Shown one piece after another: positions 25,804-34,330 of a DNA stretch of 64,000 nucleotides (position 1 is its first letter; each line of letters opens with the position of its first letter). The stretch covers positions 496,001 through 560,000 of the forward strand of contig NZ_CADFEJ010000003.1 in NCBI RefSeq assembly GCF_902833055.1, in the 5' to 3' direction. The notes beneath the pieces were generated by a model. That model made no database searches. It was not told where the DNA came from and was given only the letters and a program-made list of their open reading frames with translations. Source of the stretch: Burkholderia territorii (GTDB lineage Bacteria > Pseudomonadota > Gammaproteobacteria > Burkholderiales > Burkholderiaceae). Position numbers and translations under genes: made by a program.

Positions 25804-28800
25804 GCGGCCCCCGCGAAGAAGGCCGGTTCAACCTGTCGGCATGGGCGCTGCGCCACCAGGCGCTGGTCGTCTACCTGATCGCGCTCGCGACGCTCGCGGG
25901 CATCCTCGCGTACACGCGGCTCGCGCAATCCGAAGACCCGCCGTTCACGTTCCGCGTGATGGTGATCCGCACGTTCTGGCCTGGCGCGAGTGCGCGGCAA
26001 GTGCAGGAGCAGGTGACCGACCGGATCGGCCGCAAGCTGCAGGAAACGCCGGCCATCGACTTCCTGCGCAGCTATTCGCGGCCCGGCGAATCGCTGATCT
26101 TCTTCACGATGAAGGATTCGGCGCCCGTGAAGGACGTGCCCGAGACGTGGTACCAGATCCGCAAGAAGGTCGGCGACATCGGCTACACGCTGCCGCCCGG
26201 CGTGCAGGGCCCGTTCTTCAACGACGAGTTCGGCGACGTCTACACCAACATCTGGACGCTCGAAGGCGACGGCTTCTCGCCCGCGCAACTGCACGACTAC
26301 GCGGACCAGCTGCGTACCGTGCTGCTGCGCGTGCCGGGCGTCGGGAAAGTCGACTACTTCGGCGACCCGGACCAGCGGATCTTCATCGAGGCCGACAACA
26401 CGAAGCTCACGCGCCTGGGCATCTCGCCGCAGCAGCTCGCGCAGGCGATCAACGCGCAGAACGACATCGCGTCGGCCGGCGTGCTCACGACCGCCGACGA
26501 CCGCGTGTTCGTGCGGCCGAGCGGCCAGTTCGACAACGTCGCCGCGATCGCCGACACGCTGATCCGCATCAACGGCCGCACGTTCCGGCTCGGCGATCTC
26601 GCGACCGTGACGCGCGGCTACGACGATCCGCCCGTCACGCAGATGCGCGCGAACGGCCACGCGGTGCTCGGCATCGGCGTGACGATGCAACCGGGCGGCG
26701 ACGTGATCCGGCTCGGCAAGGCGCTCGACGCCGAATCGAAGAACCTGCAGGCGCAGTTGCCGGCCGGCCTGAAGCTGACGCTGGTGTCGAGCATGCCGCA
26801 CGCGGTGTCGCATTCGGTCGACGACTTCCTCGAAGCGGTGGCCGAAGCGGTCGCGATCGTGCTGGTCGTGAGTCTCGTGTCGCTCGGCCTGCGCACCGGG
26901 ATGGTCGTCGTGATCTCGATTCCGGTCGTGCTGGCCGTCACGGCCCTGTTCATGTACCTGTTCGACATCGGGCTGCACAAGGTATCGCTCGGCACGCTGG
27001 TGCTCGCGCTCGGGCTGCTCGTCGACGACGCGATCATCGCGGTCGAAATGATGGCCGTGAAACTCGAACAGGGCTACAGCCGCGCGCGTGCCGCCGCGTT
27101 CGCGTACACGAGCACCGCGTTCCCGATGCTGACGGGCACGCTCGTCACGGTGTCGGGCTTCCTGCCGATCGCGCTCGCGAAGTCGAGCACCGGCGAGTAC
27201 ACGCGCTCGATCTTCGAGGTGTCGGCGATCGCGCTGATCGCGTCGTGGTTCGCGGCCGTCGTGCTGATTCCGCTGCTCGGCTATCACCTGCTGCCCGAAC
27301 GCAAGAAGCACGCGCACGAAGCTCACCTGCCGGACGATCACGAGCACGACATCTACGACACGCGCTTCTACGCGCGCCTGCGCGGCTGGATCGACTGGTG
27401 CATCGAGCGCCGCTTCGTCGTGCTGCTGATCACCGGCGCGCTTTTCGTCGTCGCGCTGATGGGCTTCTCGCTCGTGCCGCAGCAGTTCTTCCCGAGCTCC
27501 GACCGCCCCGAGTTGCTGGTCGACCTGCGACTGCCCGAAGGTGCGTCGTTCGCGGCGACGCTGCGCGAGACCGAACGCCTCGAAAAAGTGCTCGACAAGC
27601 GGCCCGAGATCGACCATTCGGTGAATTTCGTCGGCAGCGGCGCGCCGCGCTTCTACCTGCCGCTCGACCAGCAGCTGCAATTGCCCAATTTCGCGCAGTT
27701 CGTCGTCACCGCGAAATCCGTCGAGGATCGCGAGAAGCTCGCGACCTGGCTCGAGACCACGCTGCGCGACCGCTTCCCGGCCGTGCGCTGGCGCCTGTCG
27801 CGGCTCGAGAACGGGCCGCCCGTCGGCTACCCGGTGCAGTTCCGCGTGAGCGGCGACGACATCGCGACGGTCCGCGCGATCGCCGAGAAGGTCGCGGCGA
27901 CGATGCGCGGCGATGCACGCACGGTGAACGTGCAGTTCGACTGGGACGAGCCGGCCGAGCGCTCGGTGCGCTTCGAGCTCGATCAGAAGAAGGCGCGCGA
28001 GCTGAACGTCACGTCGCAGGACGTGTCGAGCTTCCTCGCGATGACGCTGTCGGGCACGACCGTCACGCAGTATCGCGAACGCGACAAACTGATCGCGGTC
28101 GACCTGCGTGCGCCGCGCGCCGATCGCGTCGATCCCGCGAAGCTCGCGGGCCTGGCGATGCCGACGCCGAACGGCGCCGTGCCGCTCGGCTCGCTCGGCC
28201 GCTTCACGCCGACGCTCGAATACGGCGTGGTGTGGGAGCGCGATCGCCAGCCGACCATCACCGTGCAGTCCGACGTACGCGCCGGCGCGCAGGGCATCGA
28301 CGTCACGCATGCGATCGACGGCAAGCTGAATGCGCTGCGCACGCAATTGCCGGTCGGCTACCAGATCAACATCGGCGGGTCGGTCGAGGAAAGCGCGAAG
28401 GCGCAGACGTCGATCAACGCGCAGATGCCGCTGATGGCGATCGCCGTGTTCACGTTGCTGATGATCCAGCTGCAAAGCTTCTCGCGCGTGCTGATGGTCG
28501 TGCTGACCGCGCCGCTCGGGCTGATCGGCGTGGTCGGCACGCTGCTGCTGTTCGGGCAGCCGTTCGGCTTCGTCGCGATGCTCGGCGTGATCGCGATGTT
28601 CGGGATCATCATGCGCAACTCGGTGATTCTCGTCGACCAGATCGAGCAGGACATCGCGGCCGGCCACGGCCGTTTCGACGCGATCGTCGGCGCGACCGTG
28701 CGCCGCTTCCGGCCGATCACGCTGACGGCCGCGGCCGCCGTGCTCGCGCTGATCCCGCTGTTGCGCTCGAACTTCTTCGGGCCGATGGCGACCGCGCTGA

Positions 28801-28946
28801 TGGGCGGGATCACGAGCGCGACCGTGCTGACGCTGTTCTACCTGCCCGCGCTGTACGCCGCGTGGTTCCGCGTGAAGCGCGACGAACGCGATCCGCGCGA
28901 CGGCCCGCCGCACGACGGCACGCCTGCCGCGCCGTCGGGAGCCTGA
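25800..28946 (+). CDS. RND efflux pump, inner-membrane permease
   Basis: A 1048-residue resistance-nodulation-division transporter with 12 helices and two large periplasmic loops. The proton-relay Asp pair is visible in helix 4 (LVLALGLLVDDAIIAVEMM). The N-terminal helix LSAWALRHQALVVYLIALAT and the following EDPPFTFRVMVIRTFWPGAS resemble the TriC/MdtC-like branch rather than AcrB. Energy is the proton gradient. It works with the preceding adaptor and the following outer-membrane factor, three bases downstream. Likely substrates are hydrophobic drugs or biocides, but this is family inference. Confidence 0.93.
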   Translation: MSGPREEGRFNLSAWALRHQALVVYLIALATLAGILAYTRLAQSEDPPFTFRVMVIRTFWPGASARQVQEQVTDRIGRKLQETPAIDFLRSYSRPGESLIFFTMKDSAPVKDVPETWYQIRKKVGDIGYTLPPGVQGPFFNDEFGDVYTNIWTLEGDGFSPAQLHDYADQLRTVLLRVPGVGKVDYFGDPDQRIFIEADNTKLTRLGISPQQLAQAINAQNDIASAGVLTTADDRVFVRPSGQFDNVAAIADTLIRINGRTFRLGDLATVTRGYDDPPVTQMRANGHAVLGIGVTMQPGGDVIRLGKALDAESKNLQAQLPAGLKLTLVSSMPHAVSHSVDDFLEAVAEAVAIVLVVSLVSLGLRTGMVVVISIPVVLAVTALFMYLFDIGLHKVSLGTLVLALGLLVDDAIIAVEMMAVKLEQGYSRARAAAFAYTSTAFPMLTGTLVTVSGFLPIALAKSSTGEYTRSIFEVSAIALIASWFAAVVLIPLLGYHLLPERKKHAHEAHLPDDHEHDIYDTRFYARLRGWIDWCIERRFVVLLITGALFVVALMGFSLVPQQFFPSSDRPELLVDLRLPEGASFAATLRETERLEKVLDKRPEIDHSVNFVGSGAPRFYLPLDQQLQLPNFAQFVVTAKSVEDREKLATWLETTLRDRFPAVRWRLSRLENGPPVGYPVQFRVSGDDIATVRAIAEKVAATMRGDARTVNVQFDWDEPAERSVRFELDQKKARELNVTSQDVSSFLAMTLSGTTVTQYRERDKLIAVDLRAPRADRVDPAKLAGLAMPTPNGAVPLGSLGRFTPTLEYGVVWERDRQPTITVQSDVRAGAQGIDVTHAIDGKLNALRTQLPVGYQINIGGSVEESAKAQTSINAQMPLMAIAVFTLLMIQLQSFSRVLMVVLTAPLGLIGVVGTLLLFGQPFGFVAMLGVIAMFGIIMRNSVILVDQIEQDIAAGHGRFDAIVGATVRRFRPITLTAAAAVLALIPLLRSNFFGPMATALMGGITSATVLTLFYLPALYAAWFRVKRDERDPRDGPPHDGTPAAPSGA

Positions 28947-28948
28947 TC

Positions 28949-30535
28949 ATGGATTTGTCGATGAACCTGAAAACGAAGACCGCGCGCGCGCTCGCGGCCG
29001 CAAGCCTCGCCGCCCCGCTCGCCGGCTGCGCATGGTTCGCGCCGAGCGGCGAGCCGCCCGCGATGCCGTCGCCCGCGCATTACGGCGCCGCGCCGCAAGC
29101 GCAGCATACCGTCGCGGCGCAAGGTGTCGCGCAGCAGTTCGATGTCGGCGCACAGCCCGTGCCCGACTGGTGGACGCAGTACCGCTCCGATGCGCTGACG
29201 GCACTTGTCGACGAAGGGCTGCGCAACAGCCCGACGCTCGGCGCGGCTTCGCACTCGCTGGATGCCGCGCGCGAGCAGTTGCGCGCCCAGATCGGCAGCT
29301 CGATGCTGCCGTCGATCGACGCGGGCGCTCAGGCCGCGCGCCAGCGCGCGCTCGGCGTGCCGATTCCCGCGCTCGGCGCGCCGACGCTGCTGTACGACAC
29401 GTTCGTCGGTCAACTGCAGGCGAGCTATACGATCGACCTGTTCGGTGCGTCGCGCTTCGCGAACCGCGCGCTCGCGAAACGCGTCGACGTCAGCGCGTTC
29501 CAGCTCGAATCGGCACGCCGCGCGCTCGCCGCGAACATCGTCACCGCATCGATCACGGTGGCGGTGCTCAACGCGCAGATTGCGACGACCGAGCGGCTCG
29601 TCGCGCTCGCGAACGACCAGGCGCACGACGCGCAACGCCGCTTTGCGCTCGGCTCGGCATCGCGCAGCGACGCGCTGAGCGCACGGCAAAGCGCGGACAC
29701 CTTCGCCGCGAGCCTGCCCGCGCTGCGCCAGCAGCGCGATTCCGCGCGCCACGCGCTGGCCGTGCTGGTCGGCCGCACGCCCGACCAACCGCCCGCCGAC
29801 CTCGCGCTCGCCGACCTGCACCTGCCCGCGCAGGTGCCCGTGGTCGTGCCGTCGGACCTGCTGCAAAGCCGCCCCGACATCCAGGCCGCCGACGCAGGGC
29901 TGAAGGCGGCCGCTGCCGAAGTCGGCGTCGCGACCGCGCAGCTGTTCCCGCAGCTGTCGCTGTCGGCGGCCATGGGCAAAGGCGGCTTCAGCTGGCCGAC
30001 GATGCTGTCGGGCGCCGGTGCGATCTGGAATGTCGGCGCGTCGCTGAGCCAGCCGCTGTTCCACGGCGGCGCGCTGCTCGCGCAGCGCCGTGCGGCGAAG
30101 GCGAGCTACGAAGCCGCGGTCGACCAGTACAAGCAGACCGTGCTGGGCGCGTTCCAGAACGTCGCCGATTCGCTCGCCGCGCTCGAGCACGACGCCGAGG
30201 CGCTCGATGCGTCGTCGCGTGCCGCGCTGTCCGCGCGCGGCGCGTACGACGACGCCGCCGCGCGCGTGCGGCTCGGCGCGTTGCCGCCATCGGCCGCGCG
30301 CGCGAGCGAGCTGCAGTACCGCAACGCGCGGCTCGACGAGATTCGCGCGACCGGCGCGCGGCTGGCGGATACCGCACGGCTTTATCAGGCGATGGGCACG
30401 CCGCCGCCGGCGCCGGCCGGCAACGCTGCGACGCCCGCGAATGCCGACACGGCGGCCCACACCGGCAGCGCGGATCAACGCGCCGCCACGCAGGCACGCG
30501 CGGCCACGTCCGACGCGACGCCGTCATCGCAATGA
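28949..30535 (+). CDS. RND efflux outer-membrane factor (NodT/OprM type)
   Basis: A 528-residue outer-membrane lipoprotein. The signal peptide has a lipobox ending APLAGC (Cys about residue 27), and the two repeated OEP domains of TolC-like channels follow (PDWWTQYRSDALTALVDEGL near the start; SRPDIQAADAGLKAAAAEVG and FPQLSLSAAMGKGGF in the second half). The C-terminal 45 residues are Ala/Thr/Pro-rich and not part of the channel. A second in-frame ATG four codons in is also possible. It is the last gene of the efflux operon. Confidence 0.92.
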   Translation: MDLSMNLKTKTARALAAASLAAPLAGCAWFAPSGEPPAMPSPAHYGAAPQAQHTVAAQGVAQQFDVGAQPVPDWWTQYRSDALTALVDEGLRNSPTLGAASHSLDAAREQLRAQIGSSMLPSIDAGAQAARQRALGVPIPALGAPTLLYDTFVGQLQASYTIDLFGASRFANRALAKRVDVSAFQLESARRALAANIVTASITVAVLNAQIATTERLVALANDQAHDAQRRFALGSASRSDALSARQSADTFAASLPALRQQRDSARHALAVLVGRTPDQPPADLALADLHLPAQVPVVVPSDLLQSRPDIQAADAGLKAAAAEVGVATAQLFPQLSLSAAMGKGGFSWPTMLSGAGAIWNVGASLSQPLFHGGALLAQRRAAKASYEAAVDQYKQTVLGAFQNVADSLAALEHDAEALDASSRAALSARGAYDDAAARVRLGALPPSAARASELQYRNARLDEIRATGARLADTARLYQAMGTPPPAPAGNAATPANADTAAHTGSADQRAATQARAATSDATPSSQ

Positions 30536-30557
30536 CTCGCCCGGACACCGGGCGCAC

Positions 30558-30582
30558 GGCGCGCGGAATCGCCCCGCGCGCC
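30558..30582 (+). terminator. Stem-loop after the efflux operon
   Basis: GGCGCGCGG and CCGCGCGCC pair perfectly around a seven-base loop. A smaller GCCCGG/CCGGGC hairpin precedes it. There is no T-run, so it is probably a weak or Rho-assisted stop ahead of the MerR promoter. Confidence 0.45.
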
Positions 30583-30599
30583 GATCCGCAATCTTCCGC

Positions 30600-30630
30600 T
30601 TGACCCTCACGTAGCGTAACGTTCGAGACT
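30600..30630 (+). promoter_or_regulatory. MerR-type promoter with 19-bp spacer
   Basis: TTGACC (30600-30605) and GAGACT (30625-30630) are separated by 19 bases that include the dyad-like ACGTAGCGTAACGT. Over-long spacers centred on a dyad are the hallmark of promoters remodelled by MerR-family activators. Transcription would start about 22 bases before the MerR gene, implying autoregulation. Confidence 0.6.
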
Positions 30631-30658
30631 CCAGTGTGCGCACCGAACGGAGGACATC

Positions 30659-31687
30659 ATGCGGCTGAAAGTGGGAGAACTGGCGAAACGCAGCGGCCTG
30701 ACCGTCCGCACGCTTCATCACTATCACGCGATCGGCCTCCTGACGCCTTCGGCGCGTGCCGACAACGGCTACCGGCTGTACGACCGCGACGACGTCGCCC
30801 GGCTCCACCAGATCCAGGCCCTGCGTCGCTTCGGACTGTCGCTCGCCGAAATCGGCGACTACCTGAACCAGCCCGGCACCCCGCTCGTCGAGCTCGTCGC
30901 GAAGCAGATCGCGTCGCTCGACCACCAGCTCGCGCAGGCCGCGCAGCTGCGCGAGCGGCTCGTGCATCTGCACGCGCAACTCGCCGCGGGCACCGAGCCG
31001 GAGCTGGCCGATTGGCTCACCACACTGGAGTTGATGACCGTGTACGACAAATATTTTTCCGAGGAAGAACTCGCGCGCCTGCCGATGTACCGCAAGAGCC
31101 AGACGGGCGACGCAGAATGGATCGCGCTCGTCGCTGACGTGCGTGCGCTGCACGACGCGGGCGTGCCGCCCGAGGACGAGCGCGCGCGTGCGCTTGCCGG
31201 CCGCTGGATGGCGCTGCTGGTGCGCGACACCAACAACGATCCGCGGATGCTCGCGAAGCTGAACCTGATGCACGAGCGCGAGCCCGCGATGCAATCGAAG
31301 CTCGGCATCTCGACCGCGCTGCGCGACTATGTGCTGCGCGCGTCCGCCGAAACGAAGATGCGGATCTTCGAGAAGTATCTGGCGCCGGACGAGATCCGCT
31401 TCATGCGGGCACACTACGGCGAACGCGCGATGGAATGGCCGCAACTGATGGCCGACGTGCGCGACGCGATCGACGCGGGCGCGACGCCCGATTCACCGGA
31501 AGGCCGCGCGCTCGCGCAACGCTGGCTCGACCTGTTTCGCAGCTATGCGGGCAACGATCCGGCCACGCACGCGAAATTCCGGCATGCGATGATGACCGAG
31601 CCGGCGTTGACCAAGGATTCGTGGGTCGACGACACGCTGATCGGTTTCATCCGCGACGCGATGGCGCAGTCGGCGCCGGCGCGTTGA
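30659..31687 (+). CDS. MerR-family regulator with duplicated TipAS-like sensor
   Basis: A 342-residue regulator. Residues 1-75 are a MerR winged helix (KVGELAKRSGLTVRTLHHYH, NGYRLYDRDDVARL), and a coiled coil follows to about 112. The C-terminal part carries two similar units: MTVYDKYFSEEELAR...EWIALVADVRALHDAGVPP (about 126-225) and IFEKYLAPDEIRF...EWPQLMADVRDAIDAGATP (about 235-330). Each resembles the TipAS antibiotic-binding domain, so ligands may be peptide or hydrophobic drugs. Standard TipAL has one such domain. A GGAGG ribosome binding site precedes the ATG. Confidence 0.88.
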   Translation: MRLKVGELAKRSGLTVRTLHHYHAIGLLTPSARADNGYRLYDRDDVARLHQIQALRRFGLSLAEIGDYLNQPGTPLVELVAKQIASLDHQLAQAAQLRERLVHLHAQLAAGTEPELADWLTTLELMTVYDKYFSEEELARLPMYRKSQTGDAEWIALVADVRALHDAGVPPEDERARALAGRWMALLVRDTNNDPRMLAKLNLMHEREPAMQSKLGISTALRDYVLRASAETKMRIFEKYLAPDEIRFMRAHYGERAMEWPQLMADVRDAIDAGATPDSPEGRALAQRWLDLFRSYAGNDPATHAKFRHAMMTEPALTKDSWVDDTLIGFIRDAMAQSAPAR

Positions 31688-31756
31688 TGGCGTAGCCGAC
31701 GCGGGCAGCGCATGGCGGTTTCACGCGCTGCCCGCGCGGGCCGGCGCGGCCGGCGC

Positions 31757-33169
31757 TCACCGGTCGCGCACTCCAAGCCCGAGCGCCTTCATCCGCCGGT
31801 ACAGCGTGCGCTCGCTCATTCCGACATGCTCGGCCAACGCCTTGCGCGTGCCGGCGAACGTGCTCGCGATCCGCACGAGCTCCGCGTCCGATAGGCCGCG
31901 CGCATCCATCGCGCGCGGCGGCGGCGCAGCCGACGCCGCGACCAGCTCGGCCGGCAGATGTTCGACGCGGATCGTTCCGTCGTCCGCGAACAGGCACGCA
32001 CGTTCGAGCACGTTGCGCAGCTCGCGGATATTGCCCGGCCATGCATACGCGTCGAGGCACGCACGCGCCTGCTCGGTCAGCACGAATGGCCGGGCCGCGA
32101 ATGGCCGGGCCGCGAATGGTCGACCGCTCGCGTCCGCCGCGCCGGCACGCGCGTTCGCGATGCGCCGCAGGATCGATTCGGCCAGCAGCGCGACGTCTCC
32201 GCGCCGCTCGCGCAGCGGCGGCAGCGGAATCGGAAACGCGTTGATCCGGTAGTACAGATCCTGCCGGAACCGGCCGTCGTCGATCATCTCGCGCAGCGGC
32301 TTGTGCGTCGCCGCGACGAGCCGGAAATCCGCGCGCAGCGCCTCGACGCCGCCGACGCGCCGGAACGTCCCCGACTCGATCAGCCGCAGCAGCTTCACCT
32401 GCATCGGCAGCGGCACGTCGCCGATCTCGTCGAGAAACAGCGTGCCGCCCTGCGCGGTTTCGACGAGGCCCGGCTTGCGCTGGTTCGCGCCGGTAAACGC
32501 GCCCTTCTCGTAGCCGAACAGTTCGCTCTCGAACAGCGTCTCGGCAATGCCCGAGCAGTCGACGACCACGAACGGCCCCAGCGCACGCTCGCTCGCCTCG
32601 TGCAGCGCCCGCGCGAACAGTTCCTTGCCGGTACCCGATTCGCCGAGCAGCAGCACGGGCAGCATTGACGGCGCGACGCGCTGCAGCGCGCCGAGTGCCG
32701 CATTGAACGCATCGGCGCCGCCGACGAGCCCTTCCGCGCTCGGCTGCGCGGACGCGCTGCGCACGGTCGTCAGCCGCTCGACGTATGCGATCACGTCGCC
32801 GCGCGCATCGAAGATGGGCCGCAACTCCACGTCGACGTGCTCGGGGCCGCGCGGCGTATGGTGAATGTGCAGCACGCGGTTCAGGCTGCGCGACTCGAGC
32901 GCCTGCTTCATCGGGCAATGCTCGCCCGCCTGATCGCACGGCACGTCGTAGTGATGCGAGACCTGGAAGCAGCGCCGGCCGACATGCTCGACGCCCGCCA
33001 CGCCGAACTGGCGCCGGTACGCATCGTTCGCCGCGAGGATGCGGTAGTCGGGATCGACGACGATCATCGGCTGCGGGTCGTGCTCCAGATACGCGACGAG
33101 CGCGCGCACGTCGGGCATCACGTCGCGCGGCGGCGCAGGAACGATCGGAATGGTGGCATGCGGATTCAT
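31757..33169 (-). CDS. fisR: FisR-type sigma54 activator of sulfide/sulfane-sulfur oxidation
   Basis: A 470-residue activator with an N-terminal sensory domain (PAS-like, about 20-135), a central AAA+ sigma54-interaction domain (Walker [22 protein letters not shown], containing the sigma54-contact GAFTGA) and a C-terminal Fis helix-turn-helix ([20 protein letters not shown]). Sensor cysteines are Cys67, Cys78 and Cys85, the same 11- and 7-residue spacing as the polysulfide-sensing Cys53/64/71 of Cupriavidus FisR. It is divergent from the persulfide dioxygenase/SQR genes it should activate. An in-frame repeat adds ARPFAARPF between AAA+ and the helical subdomain. Confidence 0.9.
   Translation of the reverse strand: MNPHATIPIVPAPPRDVMPDVRALVAYLEHDPQPMIVVDPDYRILAANDAYRRQFGVAGVEHVGRRCFQVSHHYDVPCDQAGEHCPMKQALESRSLNRVLHIHHTPRGPEHVDVELRPIFDARGDVIAYVERLTTVRSASAQPSAEGLVGGADAFNAALGALQRVAPSMLPVLLLGESGTGKELFARALHEASERALGPFVVVDCSGIAETLFESELFGYEKGAFTGANQRKPGLVETAQGGTLFLDEIGDVPLPMQVKLLRLIESGTFRRVGGVEALRADFRLVAATHKPLREMIDDGRFRQDLYYRINAFPIPLPPLRERRGDVALLAESILRRIANARAGAADASGRPFAARPFAARPFVLTEQARACLDAYAWPGNIRELRNVLERACLFADDGTIRVEHLPAELVAASAAPPPRAMDARGLSDAELVRIASTFAGTRKALAEHVGMSERTLYRRMKALGLGVRDR
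32084..32128. repeat. 15-bp in-frame tandem repeat inside fisR
   Basis: GAATGGCCGGGCCGC occurs at 32084-32098 and 32099-32113, with a decayed third unit after it. It encodes repeated AARPF in the FisR protein. Copy number could vary by slippage without frameshifting. Confidence 0.75.
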
Positions 33170-33221
33170 GAGGAGGCTCGGGAGCGGATGGGCAGCCGGA
33201 CTGCCAGAATGACTGCCAATT

Positions 33222-33248
33222 CTGCCACATCACTGCCAGATGTGGCAG
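33222..33248. promoter_or_regulatory. Putative FisR upstream activating site
   Basis: CTGCCACATC and GATGTGGCAG form a perfect 10-bp inverted repeat around ACTGCCA. A second, shorter dyad (CAGAAT / ATTCTG) lies just upstream at about 33207-33223, with the core ACTGCCA repeated. The site is roughly 100 bases before the -24 element, the usual distance for sigma54 enhancers. Confidence 0.65.
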
Positions 33249-33349
33249 TCGACATCGGTGACGCGCTGCCTGCGATGTGCGCCGCATCCGCAGCACGCGC
33301 CTGAAATCCGAACCGAATCAAACACCTGCGAGATCGCCCGGCATCGCGT

Positions 33350-33364
33350 TGGCGCCTGGCATGC
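33350..33364 (+). promoter_or_regulatory. Sigma54 (-24/-12) promoter of the persulfide dioxygenase operon
   Basis: TGGCGCC-TGGC-ATGC carries the required GG and GC exactly ten bases apart (33351-33352 and 33363-33364), close to the TGGCACG-N4-TTGC consensus. A start of transcription near 33376 rules out upstream in-frame starts and supports GTG 33419. Confidence 0.7.
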
Positions 33365-33418
33365 TTCTTGATCATGGAATTCCCGATTGCAGATGCAGAA
33401 CCCGATCGAGGACATCCC

Positions 33419-34303
33419 GTGAGCCCAACCCCCAAGCTGTCGGTCGAAGGCTTTTTCGACCCGGCCACCCACACCGTCAGCTATCTGCTGCTCGATACCG
33501 CGAGCCGCGCGTGCGCGTTGATCGACAGCGTGCTCGACTACGACCCGAAATCGGGCCGCACGCGCACCGCGAGCGCCGACCGGCTGATCGCACGCGTCGC
33601 CGAACTCGGCGCGACCGTGCACTGGCTGCTGGAGACGCACGTGCACGCCGACCACCTGTCGGCCGCGCCGTATCTGAAGGCGCATGTCGGCGGGCAGATC
33701 GCGATCGGCTCGCACGTGCGCCGCGTGCAGCATGTGTTCGGCACGCTGTTCAACGCGGGCCCGGGCTTCGCGCAAGACGGCAGCCAGTTCGACCGCCTGC
33801 TCGACGACGGCGACACGCTGGCGCTCGGCGCGCTGACGATCCGCGCGCTGCACACGCCGGGCCACACGCCCGCGTGCCTGACCTATTGCGTCGACGACGC
33901 GACGCAGCGCGCGGCATTCGTCGGCGACACGCTGTTCATGCCCGACTACGGCACCGCCCGCTGCGACTTCCCGGGCGGCGACGCGCGCACGTTGTACCGC
34001 TCGATCGCGCGCGTGCTCGCCCTGCCGCCCGACACGCGGCTCTACCTGTGCCACGACTACCAGCCGGGCGGCCGCGACGTGCAGTTCGTGACGACGGTGG
34101 CCGAGCAACGTCGCGCGAACGTGCACGTGAAGGACGGCGTGACCGAGGACGACTTCGTCGCCATGCGCACCGCGCGCGATGCGACGCTCGACATGCCGGT
34201 GCTGATGCTGCCGTCCGTGCAGGTGAACATGCGTGCCGGGCACCTGCCCGAGCCCGAAAACAATGGCGTGCGTTACCTGAAGATCCCGCTCGACGCGATC
34301 TGA
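33419..34303 (+). CDS. pdo: Persulfide dioxygenase (ETHE1/PDO-type metallo-beta-lactamase fold)
   Basis: A 294-residue metallo-beta-lactamase-fold protein. Iron/metal ligands are visible: HVHADH (His74, His76, Asp78, His79), HTPGHTP (His149), GDTLF (Asp170) and CHDYQP (His212). ETHE1-type enzymes oxidise glutathione persulfide to sulfite and GSH. The DYGTARCDFPGG segment is typical of the bacterial PDO group. I chose the GTG at 33419 with AGGA upstream because the ATG/ATA region before it lies at or before the sigma54 transcription start. It is followed by the SQR fusion gene after 27 bases, in one operon. Confidence 0.9.
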   Translation: MSPTPKLSVEGFFDPATHTVSYLLLDTASRACALIDSVLDYDPKSGRTRTASADRLIARVAELGATVHWLLETHVHADHLSAAPYLKAHVGGQIAIGSHVRRVQHVFGTLFNAGPGFAQDGSQFDRLLDDGDTLALGALTIRALHTPGHTPACLTYCVDDATQRAAFVGDTLFMPDYGTARCDFPGGDARTLYRSIARVLALPPDTRLYLCHDYQPGGRDVQFVTTVAEQRRANVHVKDGVTEDDFVAMRTARDATLDMPVLMLPSVQVNMRAGHLPEPENNGVRYLKIPLDAI

Positions 34304-34330
34304 CACGCCACCCCGACCGGAGACCCCGAC

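Noticed and set aside
25356..28913. 1185-codon minus-strand frame opposite the RND pump
   Set aside because: Arg/His/Asp-rich shadow of the pump gene with no domain; typical antisense artefact in GC-rich DNA.
25841..28948. Very long in-frame extension upstream of the outer-membrane factor
   Set aside because: It is the second frame of the RND pump gene, an effect of high GC at codon third positions; the real gene starts at 28949 with a lipoprotein signal.
33368..33418. Upstream start for the persulfide dioxygenase
   Set aside because: It overlaps the -12 element and predicted transcription start of the sigma54 promoter, and GTG 33419 has a ribosome binding site and begins the conserved part.
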